Below are positions 12,427-21,557 of a stretch of 64,000 nucleotides of DNA, piece after piece (the stretch's first letter is position 1; each line of letters begins with the position of its first letter). The stretch spans positions 90,941,637 to 91,005,636 of the forward strand of contig JARCOQ010000001.1 of NCBI GenBank assembly GCA_029207755.1, written 5' to 3'. Under the pieces are notes generated by a model, which was not told where the DNA came from, made no database searches, and was given only the letters and a program-made list of their open reading frames with translations. The position numbers and the translations under genes are program-made. The DNA comes from Chamaea fasciata (taxonomy: Eukaryota > Chordata > Aves > Passeriformes > Sylviidae).

Positions 12427-14230
12427 GATTTTTGCTAAAAACTAACAGTAACTGATAGCTCTCCTAATGATTGCCATCTGAAAAGTGTCTAATTGTAGCT
12501 AGAAAATCTATTCAAATGCAGGTTATTCCTCTGCCAGAGGTAAACACTAATCAAAAGGCAATAGCCCTTACCATCTTGTACATTTTCCAGGCTGAAATGC
12601 TTCACCTCTTAAGAATGCATTCCCTTTACTGGAATGTTGGGTGTGCTCTGTGTTCTGCTTTGGTGGAGTTCACCCTCTGCTTAAGCCACAGACACCTTTC
12701 ATTAATTCTTTTCTCCTTTTCAGAGTTCATCTCCTCCTTTCTATCCTCAATGATAAATTTGAGCATTTCAAAACTGAAACCACACACTGTTGTGGAGCAC
12801 ACTGGAAGCAATTATCTAGGAATACACTGTGGTTTGGAAAAGTATTAATTTTCATGATGTGTAGGAAACACCAAAGGAATTGGTAACAAAAAGATCATCA
12901 GTATAGTGTCAAAACTTCTTCCAAAATCAGGAAGGCACCTCCCAGACAAGAAGGTAATTAAACACAGACTCTCCTGCTTTATTAAGGTAATCTTGTAATG
13001 GGAACTCTGAGATCTAGCCTGAAGTCTGCCAAATGCTTCCCTTGATTCTCAGCTCTCTTGTCAGCAGCTGCAGGGCCAAGACATTTGTACTGTGTTTGCC
13101 TCACAGAGAGGCTGCAGCGCCAAGTTCAAGAATATCAGTAAATCTCTTGGAAAGCACTAGTGAGAAAAAGGTGTAAGTGCAATGCATCATCTGCTCCCTG
13201 AGAACCTCTCCAGTATTGGAGAGCTTTCAAGCTGTCCAGGAGAGTCAGACATGTTACACAAAGGAGGGACTTTGGAGAAAGCCTGGATGTTTATGTAACA
13301 GTATCAAAGAAGCACTTGCTGTTCTCCTGATGATCTGTCCGTTCTCCTGAGATGTCTGAATGAAGAGCAAGGTTTAGAACTCACTTGAAAAATATGTGTA
13401 TTTTTGCTTTGCTCCTGTGGCGGCAAGCCGTGACTCACAGGTGACGTGTAAACTGTAAGACGAGCCTTTGAGAAGAGTCAGGGGGAAAAAAACGCAAACA
13501 CTGAAGAGAAAGAAAAGAAAATAAATTCCTCCTGTGCAGGATGCAACAGCATTGTGACCCATGGTCCCAGGGAAGGAAGCTGCTTTTTGACCTCCATCAA
13601 CCCTTCCAGAATTGAAAGGTCTACTATATTCAAGGCTATCTTCTTGATGGACCTGCTTTATAAAATTCTTAGCGGTTTGGGGTCTGAACATTACAGGAGA
13701 TACCTTTTCCCCTGAAATCAGTCATGTTAAAAAATGCTGCAGCGATGTTACATCCATGCTTTGGGAAAATATAAAGAACAAACTGATGTGCACAGCGATG
13801 TGACTGGAGGGAATGGACAGATGCTCAAATGGACAATGGCCAAAATGAAATAAATTTTACATTCTTTTCACCCTTTCTCCCTTATTCATCAATCTGAAAA
13901 AAAATTATCTAATTTTTTTTCTCCACAAGCAAAACAAAAAAGATTTATGTTACAGAACATCATCTCAATATGCATTTCTGAAATCCCTCTGACTCCTTTG
14001 ATTCCTTAACACTGTAAACATACCCTGATATATTTATATGCAACCTGAGATCAATGCTTAAAAATAAACCAGATAGGAATTGCAGAGTGTGTGTGTGCAC
14101 AACAGACATAGCAATCTCCACTAGGGGCTGAAGACATGACATTAAAGGAATACTGTCCATTATATTTATTTGGTTTTAATCCAATGGCTAGAGCATGAGG
14201 TGCAGGGAGTTATGCAAAGGTGGTGAATTT

Positions 14231-14248
14231 AAAAAAAAAAAAAAAAAA
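14231..14248 (+). repeat. A18 homopolymer followed by a CAA-rich tail
   Basis: An 18-base A run runs into a short CAACAACAAA tract. There is no processed coding sequence upstream that would make it a retroposed mRNA tail, so it is treated as simple sequence. Confidence 0.9.
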
Positions 14249-15558
14249 CAACAACAAAAAACTAACTCAACAGTAATGGTCACTGAAGCAACTAGATACA
14301 GTCCTAAGTTTCTTTCTGAATGGAATGGCCACCACTCTTTTCCAAAGGTAAGCACACATCTAGTTATCCCCATTCCAAGCACAACTGGTCAGACCCCAAA
14401 ACTAAGGAATCTTGGTTCAAGCAGGGCCTTTCAATATTCGCCATCCCTCTCTCAGAGTACAAGATTTTGAGTCAAAAGGAAGATTTCAGCTTTACTGCTG
14501 CATTTTCCCTTACACACCGAAGAACTCAAAAATTTTAATACTAGGTTTTATACAGTTCATTATGGCAATTAAGGCACCTGCATCAAATTAATTAAGGCAG
14601 AATGTAATGGTTCCTTTGATGCAGTGTTGTACAACACTAAGCACCAAGCTGTAGAGTAAGAGGAAAACAGTTGCATTGTTCACAGAAGTTTAGATTTGCT
14701 TTCAGTAGGTAGGTAAAGCAGAGACTGCAGGAGATGGCACACAGAAAAGAAAATTCTATTAGGTAGAATAAGTCCCAAAGTTTATTTTGCTTACAAACCC
14801 AAAAATCAAGCGACTTCTAGTTACCAAAGGAGACAGGAACAGATTGGGCAACAATGGGAGTTTTTGTAGATTGTAAAACAGTATGAGTCAAATGTTTAAA
14901 AATCAGCATTTCAACTGCTGGAAAGTTGCCTACATGGCAGTAGGTCCTAGGAAATTTGCCCATCCATGCATTTAGTAGTAAAAGCAGGCTCCTGGTGCAC
15001 ACAAAGGTTTGAGAAGATGAAAGCTCACAGTCCATGGTTCAGAGGAAGTGTTACTGTGACAAAGTATTAATTATGTATGGATACAGCATTGATGGCATTG
15101 CATGCATTTTGACACACAGCAGTCCCCCAAAGGAAGTGTTATCTAATTGGTTCTATCAAAGGCAGGCATCTCCTTGGCATCTAGAAAGGAATACATAATC
15201 CAGGGGTCTGCTTCTCTGAGTAAATTTCCTTCCTGACCTCCCAGCTGGGCTCCTGCTCAGAGCCATTCAGCTTGTAGTGCAGAACAGCCAAGGAGGTTTT
15301 CTGGTTCTTCCAAAGGCACTTGCTGTTTGGCCAGGCAGTAGAGAAGGCTGAAAAATACCAACTGTGCACATCCACATAATTTTCAATAGCAAAAAATGGC
15401 CCTACAACAACTTCTGCAGCATATCGCCAAACAGAAGAAGAAACCAGCTAGAGGACAACTCTGACACAGAAATGGTGTTGTAACAAGAAAACACCTGAGG
15501 AAAAGTTATGAGGAATTATCACTAAATTACTAAAATATAGGAGTAGAGCAAATCACAC

Positions 15559-15564
15559 TTTATT
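15559..15564 (-). terminator. NHLRC1: Candidate distal poly(A) signal for NHLRC1
   Basis: On the minus strand this reads AATAAA, about 1.55 kb downstream of the NHLRC1 stop codon. A 3' UTR of that length is plausible. A further AATAAA occurs in the CDS itself at 17131-17136. Which one is used cannot be decided from sequence. Confidence 0.35.
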
Positions 15565-17111
15565 GGCAGGCCAGTGTTCAATTAACCTTTACAAATAGCT
15601 GCAATTAATAGACTTGTTTATATAAATGTTGACATGAGACAGATTAACACATGGCTGTTTTAGAGGGCTAAAATGCTCCAATTTAGTGCAAGTATTTGGT
15701 AAATTACTGGTGCTGTAACACATGCAGTTATTAAATGCCCTGAAGTCAGACCAAAAGCCAGATAAAAAATTTGCTGATAGATTGCCTGTGAACTTCAAAT
15801 TACATTAGTTAATATTAATTATTTCAATTATTAAAAAAAATTACCCCGAAAGTCTTATTCCGTTTTAACTTACTCATCTCTACCTCAGATAGCATTTACA
15901 TTTATATCTAACCTCATTTTAATGCTGAACCATCTAAGTAATCATTTTAGCAGCAGATAAATGGCTAAAAATGCAGGAGTGACTTCTAGTGGGGGTATTA
16001 AATCCTTCTCAAAATAAGTCACAATTTCCACCATGCAATAAGGCAAAAGGACTTGTGTCCACAGTAAACTGTGAGATTATAATATTATTGTGAGTAAAAC
16101 AAGAGAATATAAACTGATCTAAATCTCCAGTGTGTTCACAATCAACAAAACCTCATTTGGAAGTTAGGAAAAAAAATGAGGCTTACTTCTCACTAACATT
16201 TGAATTTGCAGTGGAATTCTGCAGTTTGGAGTGCAAAAGCACCATATTAATAACAAAACAGGGGCAGGCAGTGCTGGAAACCTCCTACGTGTAGCTGTGT
16301 TAGCAGCACAGCCAACTCAAACTTACAAATGCAGAAGCATTTGTGGTCTAAACGTGAATACTTCAAGAGGCTTTTAGGCAAAGCAGCACACGCTGTGTAA
16401 CCACACACCAGATTATCTCCAGGTAAAGACACAGACTTGTGCATTTTAGAGGAAGACAAATTGCTCCAGCCCAACCTTAACAAAGGTGGGAATAAACTAG
16501 CAGAGAAAAGAGTGCCCCCAGAAATGCATTTTCCTGGTACTGAAAAAAAAATCTTTGAACATGATTTCACTTCTCATAACTCACTCATCAGTGGTAGCTC
16601 CTCCATCACAATGATTTTAGCTGGATTTATGCAACCTTGAAAGGATGCTTCCAATTCTCTTATCATTCCATCAGGGCAATATCTTTCCTTGCACACAATT
16701 CCTGGAAACAGTTCTGTCAGGAATGTATCTATACTTAATTAAGCATGGTGAAAACTATGTGCTGGGAAATGTAAATAAATGATGCATTACTTTCACAGGT
16801 GCTGGTCTTTGATTACTTGTTAAAAAGAACCAAAACCACTTGGTTGTCAAGGCATGGAATAGTTTTAAAATGCCAAATGATTTGTTCGGTTGATTTGTTG
16901 TTGGCTACAGGCAGCAACAGCAAGGTCCTCTCCCACAGGTAGGCAAGAGACGTGATACAAGTTTTGCAGGGAGCACGGCGTGCTGGTCAGAAGGTGATTT
17001 CACTCAAAGCCCCCAAACCGCCTCCTCCCTCCACTCCTACAAACTCCAGAACTCTGCATGCTTTATGGCCAGAAGCAGCTTGAGCTTACAGCAGTAAGCA
17101 TCTAAGCCCAC

Positions 17112-18269
17112 TCAGGTAGAGCTATATACTTTTATTGAATGATCACCGCCGTCTAAAACGACGAGGGAATTGTTTGCCGTGTAAGTCAGTCCGACAGGAT
17201 AAGATAGCCCGTGGCTAATTAGAGGATTAAAGATTGGAAATTCCTCAGGTTTCCCTAAGCATATGACAGCCTGGCTACAAACATCCGTTACTATAACACG
17301 ACCTTCTTGGTCAAAGGTCACAGCGGTAGCATGTATTCTGCAGGGGAAAACGAGGTTCAAACCGAAGCTGTCCATCTGGCCGATGAGATCCATCTCCGCG
17401 CTGAATATCGTCACGCGGGTGCTGCCCTTGCTCGGTCCTGGAGCTTTCAGGTGCTCTATCACCACGACAGCGCCCGAGGTCTGGCAGACTGCAACCGCTC
17501 TGGGGCTGACGAGCCGGGACCGGATCATCTGACACTTCTTTAATTCCCCCCTTCCGAAGTCGGCCGCCAAGCGGTAGAGCGCGCCCGCCTCCGAGTCGGT
17601 CAGGATTACTTCGCTCGTGGGGGTGGCATCCAAGCCCCAGGGCAAACAGAAGCCTTCCCGGACAGCCAGGACCCCCCTTCCCTCAAAATCGAAGGCCTTC
17701 ACGGAGCAGTCCCCGCCGTCGGTGACCACCACGTGCCCGTCCGACGTGACCGTCACATCGAGCGGATACTTGATGTCGTTGCCCGCGTCCCCCCGCTCCC
17801 CGAACCGCCGCAGGCAGACCCCGCTCGGCCCGAAGACGTGGATCCTCTTCTTGCCGTCGTGTGCCACTGCCAGGCGGCCCGACCCGGGGCAGGCCGCCAC
17901 CCCGGTGGGGTTCACCAGCGACCCCCAGCCCCCCAGGCACAGCCGCAGCCCGAGCCCCGCGGGGGCCGCCGCCGCCCCTCCGCCGCTCCTGCCCAGAGCC
18001 GAGGCGAGGCCGACGCCGGCGGGGCCCAGGAGCTCCAGCAGCTGCAGCAGCGGGCGGCACTCGCTGGTCTCGGCGGGGCCGCAGAGCCGCCGGCAGAAGG
18101 GACACTCCAGCCTCTGCCGCTCGGCGCCGGCCAGGGCCCCCACGCAGCCCCGGCAGAGGACGTGTCCGCAGGGCAGGTTGAGCGGCCGCCGCTCCCTGTC
18201 GGGGCCGTACGGCTCGAAGCACACCCGGCACTCCAGCAGGCTCAGCTCCGCCTCGTCCTCCGCCGCCAT
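17112..18269 (-). CDS. NHLRC1: NHLRC1 / malin, RING-NHL E3 ubiquitin ligase (complete, single exon)
   Basis: Malin acts with laforin to control glycogen metabolism; loss in humans causes Lafora disease. The 385-residue frame has a C3HC4 RING at C14, C17, C34, H36, C39, C42, C56 and C59, ending in ECPFCRR. A low-complexity Gly/Ala linker follows at about 88-105. Six NHL beta-propeller repeats lie at about 120-146, 167-194, 208-233, 253-274, 314-338 and 355-383, the last ending HSIKVYSST. The frame stays open upstream to 18473, but I chose the Met at 18269 because MAAEDEAELSLLEC matches the family start and it has a good Kozak context (G at -3 and +4). Human malin has 395 residues; the bird RING begins 12 residues earlier, with no indel inside the RING. 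Pro57 corresponds to human Pro69, a Lafora mutation site. The gene is intronless, as in mammals. Confidence 0.97.
   Translation of the reverse strand: MAAEDEAELSLLECRVCFEPYGPDRERRPLNLPCGHVLCRGCVGALAGAERQRLECPFCRRLCGPAETSECRPLLQLLELLGPAGVGLASALGRSGGGAAAAPAGLGLRLCLGGWGSLVNPTGVAACPGSGRLAVAHDGKKRIHVFGPSGVCLRRFGERGDAGNDIKYPLDVTVTSDGHVVVTDGGDCSVKAFDFEGRGVLAVREGFCLPWGLDATPTSEVILTDSEAGALYRLAADFGRGELKKCQMIRSRLVSPRAVAVCQTSGAVVVIEHLKAPGPSKGSTRVTIFSAEMDLIGQMDSFGLNLVFPCRIHATAVTFDQEGRVIVTDVCSQAVICLGKPEEFPIFNPLISHGLSYPVGLTYTANNSLVVLDGGDHSIKVYSST
17131..17136 (-). terminator. NHLRC1: AATAAA hexamer inside the last NHLRC1 codons
   Basis: The codons for Ser-Ile-Lys in the terminal HSIKVYSST read TCA ATA AAA, which contains a canonical poly(A) hexamer. 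It lies about 17 nt before the stop at 17112-17114. Cleavage 10-30 nt downstream would fall at or just around the stop codon. Whether it is used is unknown. Confidence 0.4.
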
Positions 18270-18430
18270 CCCCGCCTGAGGAGAGCGATCGGAGCCCCCG
18301 CCCCGACCCCGGATCCCCCGGGCCCGGCGGGGCGGGCGCTGGGCACTGAGGAGGCGGCCGCGCGCCCCCTGCGGGTCAGCGGGAGCGGAGCAGGGCCCGG
18401 GCCGCCCTTCCCGCCGGGACCGCGGAGTGT
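17560..18430 (-). promoter_or_regulatory. NHLRC1: CpG island over the 5' half and promoter of NHLRC1
   Basis: GC and CpG content rise sharply over the RING-encoding half of the gene and just upstream of the start codon at 18269, then fall at about 18430. This is the expected promoter position for an intronless gene. Plus-strand frames across it are antisense shadows. Confidence 0.7.
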
Positions 18431-18461
18431 CCCTGTGCCCACGACAGCACTGTTCGTACAT

Positions 18462-18535
18462 CCACCACAACATTCAAATATCCATCAGAATATTCAACTG
18501 CCCGCCAGAATGTTCAAATATCCACCAGATTCTTA
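18462..18535. repeat. 20-bp tandem repeat, about 3.7 units, just upstream of NHLRC1
   Basis: Units start at 18462, 18482, 18502 and 18522. Each begins CCxxCAxAA or CCxxCAGAA and contains an ATTCAA or GTTCAA core ending near ATAT. Units 1 and 3 are the most alike, and the last is partial. The array lies about 190-265 bp upstream of the NHLRC1 start codon, at the edge of the CpG island. Confidence 0.85.
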
Positions 18536-18616
18536 GAGCCATCCAGTTACCACGTCACCGTACCACTACTAGCTCTCCTTATGCCCCTACCAGAGTAAGG
18601 AATGAAACCACAATTT

Positions 18617-19010
18617 CACAGAATCATGGAATCACTGAATGGTTTCGATTGGAAGGGACCTTGAAGATTATCTAGTCCAATTTCCCTCCCATGGGCAGGG
18701 ATGACCAGGATAGACCAGGCTGCTCAAAGCCCTAACCCACCTGGCCTTGAACACTTCCAGGGATGGGGCATCCACAGCTTCTCTGGGCAACCAGTTCCAG
18801 TCTCAGCACCCTTGCACTAAGGAATTTCTTCTTAATGTATCACCAAAACCTACCCTCTGTCAGATTTCCCCTTGTCCTGTCACTACATGCCCTTGTAAAA
18901 AGTCTCTCTCCAATTCTCCTGCAGGCCCTTCAGGTACTGGAAGGCTGCTCTAAGGTCTCCCCAGAGCCTTCTCCAGGCTGGAATTGTTCAGCCTATCTCC
19001 ATAGGAAATG
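18617..19010 (-). mobile_element. CR1 LINE 3' end, antisense orientation
   Basis: Read on plus it begins ACAGAATCATGGAATCA, the inverted CR1 3' terminus. The usual landmarks follow: GGAAGGGACCTTGAAGAT, the CCATGGGCAGGGATGACC segment, CTTGAACACTTCCAGGGATG, CCACAGCTTCTCTGGGCAAC and CCCTTGTCCTGTCACTACA. It is a 5'-truncated copy of about 390 bp with many substitutions. It sits about 350 bp from the NHLRC1 start codon, so it may contribute to or displace upstream regulatory sequence. Confidence 0.92.
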
Positions 19011-19649
19011 CACTCTATCCCTCTGATTACCTTGATTTAATTGGATTTTTCTGCTGTCATGGCAAAATTTATAAAATATTTGCACTCATTCTTAGTAGAC
19101 ACATTTGTCAGACAGGCACGTACACACACATTTTTGTAACGTGCACGGACAGCATGTGCTTCTTCTGCTAGGTGTATTTACAGGGTATTCTCAGAGTAAT
19201 TGTAGGGTACACGCAAATCTTACACATCCTAAAATGGCTGTTTTGGCACGTGGCATTGCTGTTGCCAGGCTGTTGCATGCCTGGGAGTCCTGTGCAGGAT
19301 ACCACAGAGCATGTGGCAGCCTCGTGCCAAGTGCCTGGCCTTTTGTGGCTATCACATATCTGGAAGTCTGAGATAAACTTCGGGAGCTCTCATGTTGCAT
19401 CCAGAGAAAACTTGAAAGGAAGGAGATGCTTTAACCTGGTAGCTGCAGCACTGGCCAGCAGTGAAAACAAACAAAACCAGCAGCTTCCAGCTTGCACTGG
19501 CCCACCGGCTAAGTCCCTTCTTCTCTCTGTAAACCCAGCCTTGAAACATGAGTACCTACGAGCAATACTAAGTGTTCCAATGAGCTGTGGGTGTGGGGAC
19601 TGCTGTGCTAAAACCAGCAGACGCATTTACAGCTCTAAGACTATGACAC
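19011..19649. other. Unassigned spacer between two CR1 copies
   Basis: About 640 bp without a recognisable gene or repeat. Open frames here on both strands show no known domain. Confidence 0.5.
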
Positions 19650-20900
19650 TTTAAAAAGCCCCATGGCTTTTACTTGCTTTCTATTCTTGATGAATTGCAA
19701 ACATACCTTTTCTTTCAAAATAAGCTGCAAAGGGGAGAAGTTGCTGTGCGTGGTCACCCTCAAAGTAGAGAAGATTTTCCTCATATTCAGAAGATGGAAT
19801 TTCCTGTGTTTTAGTTTGTGCCTTTTGCCCCTTTTTCTGTCCCTGAGCACCACTGGAAAGTCTAGTCCCATCCTCTTGTCAACTGCCCTTAAAGATAGTT
19901 GTAAGCATTGATGGTCCCTTCTCAGTTGCCTCTTCTCCAGAATAAACAATCCTAGCTCTCTCAGCCTTTCCTCATAAGGAAGATGCTCCAGTCCCTCAGC
20001 CATCTTTATAGTCCTCTGCTGGGCCTACTCCATGTTGAGGCCTCTCTTGTACTGAGGAGCTCAGAACTGGACACAGCACTCCAGATATGGCCTCACCAGG
20101 GCTGAGTAGAAGGGCAGGATCACCTCCCCTGACCAGCTGACCACACTCTTGCTAATGCACCCTAGGACACCACTAGCCTTTTTGGCCAGAAGGGCACACT
20201 GCTGGCCAACTTTATGACCACCAGGACTCCCAGGTCCTTCTCCGCAGAGCTGCTTTTCCAGCATGTCAGCCTCCAGCCTGTGCTGATGCCCTGGGTTTTT
20301 CCTTCTCAGCTGCAGGCCCCTGCACTTACCTTCTTTGAACTTTACTTAGTTCCTCTCTGCCTGGTTCCTGTGCCTGACCAGGTCTTGCAGCATGGCAACA
20401 CAGCACTTTGGTGTGTCAGCCACTCCCTCTAGTTTTGTATCATCATCAAACTTACTGCAGGTACTCTGTCCCTTCATTCAGGTCACTGGGTGAACAAGAC
20501 TGGACCCAGTACTGACCCCTGGGAACACTGCTTGCTGAAGCCCTCCAACTAGCCTGATCACAACACTGAACTCCACCACTCAGTCAGTTCTCAATCTACC
20601 TCACTGTCCACTAACCCAGCCCATTTCCCTTGGTGAATCCATGTTGACTATTCCTGATAACCTCCTTTTCCTCCACTTGCTTAGAGATGACATCCAGGAT
20701 GGGTTGTTCCAAGGAAGAAGGTGAGATTGACTGGCCTATAGTTTCCTACGTTTTGCACTTTTTCAAGACTGGAGCGACATTGGTTTTCCTCCAGCCCTCA
20801 AGTACCCCTCCTGTACTCTGTCTTTTCAGAGATGATGGAGAATGGTTTAGCAATACCATCTGCAGCTCTCTCAGCACTCTTTGAACGCTCTTACCCAAGT
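19650..20900 (-). mobile_element. CR1 LINE, longer fragment with ORF2 C-terminus, antisense orientation
   Basis: The minus strand encodes recognisable CR1 ORF2 C-terminal segments: SKSVVSWSGEVILPFYSALV and RPYLECCVQF at about 20061-20264, and YEERLRELGLFILEKRQLRR then HKLKHRKFHLLNMRKIFSTL at about 19700-20003. The region from about 20300 to 20900 matches the further upstream reverse-transcriptase end of CR1 in broken frames. It overlaps in element coordinates with the copy at 18617-19010, so these are two insertions rather than one split element. Its 3' end, near 19650, is degraded or truncated. Stops and frameshifts make it inactive. Confidence 0.9.
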
Positions 20901-21557
20901 CTTGTTGGTTTGCTTACCCACAGCTGTGCTCTCAAATGAGGGAGCAGCACACTTGTGAGTGACTGCCAGGACATTTTCCACCCACACTCTCCCCTTTACT
21001 GTTATCCAGTCTACTTTCCCTCCAGCCTTTCATGCTGGATGGTCATTTCCTCTTGGCAGCTGCTGCCTTGCCTTGCCCACTCACTGCCAGCACTTCACTT
21101 GACATATATTCACAGGGATGGAGAGAACCAACTTGCAGCAGCTTCCCACCTCTCTCTGCCCAACCTGGTGCAAGGCCAGTGCCCCAGAAAACAGTGTTTG
21201 AACTGCAGCTGCCACACTCCCAGGGCTGCCAGCTGACGAGGCTGAGTTGCAGAGTGCCAGGCAGACAGCATCGACCAGCAACGGCTGAAAAGGAACAGGA
21301 AGTTTCTTTCTCATGGTTCTCATGATTTGAATTGATACAGAAGAGAAAGGTATACTTTTGTATACCTTTTTGTGTTGTTTGTGTATGGCGTTTAAGAAAA
21401 GCTGTTCACATCTCAAGGCAGTAAAGGCAGCTGTGTAGGAGAGCTGACTTGGTAAGCAAAATGGCTTTAAAAACTTCTGCTTTAAGAATGTCCCATTTTA
21501 AAATGTGAGATGTAAGTAAAAGCAAGGTGGGAGGCAGGTTATTTTAATTAATTTTAA
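20901..21557. other. TPMT: TPMT 3' flank, probable 3' UTR
   Basis: This follows the TPMT stop codon on the minus strand. I find no minus-strand AATAAA here. ATTAAA variants occur at 21543-21548 and 21553-21558, the latter overlapping the stop codon. The true mRNA end is therefore unresolved and may lie further left, possibly inside the CR1. Confidence 0.45.

Larger units (their letters stand above)
7891..17111. other. Gene-free interval between KIF13A and NHLRC1
   Basis: No coding exon or RNA gene is supported. The stretch is AT-rich with a 50-bp duplication at 9429-9528, a T run at about 10546-10560, a TTGG-rich tract at about 12011-12030, a broken C run at 12408-12426 and an A run at 14231-14248. 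Its right end, below 17111, should include the NHLRC1 3' UTR. The open frames at 8276-8701, 12471-12848 and 13374-13691 show no recognisable family and no flanking splice or start context. Confidence 0.6.

Noticed and set aside
17617..18536. Plus-strand open frames of 220 and 267 codons
   Set aside because: They are antisense to NHLRC1, in GC-rich sequence, with no recognisable domain.
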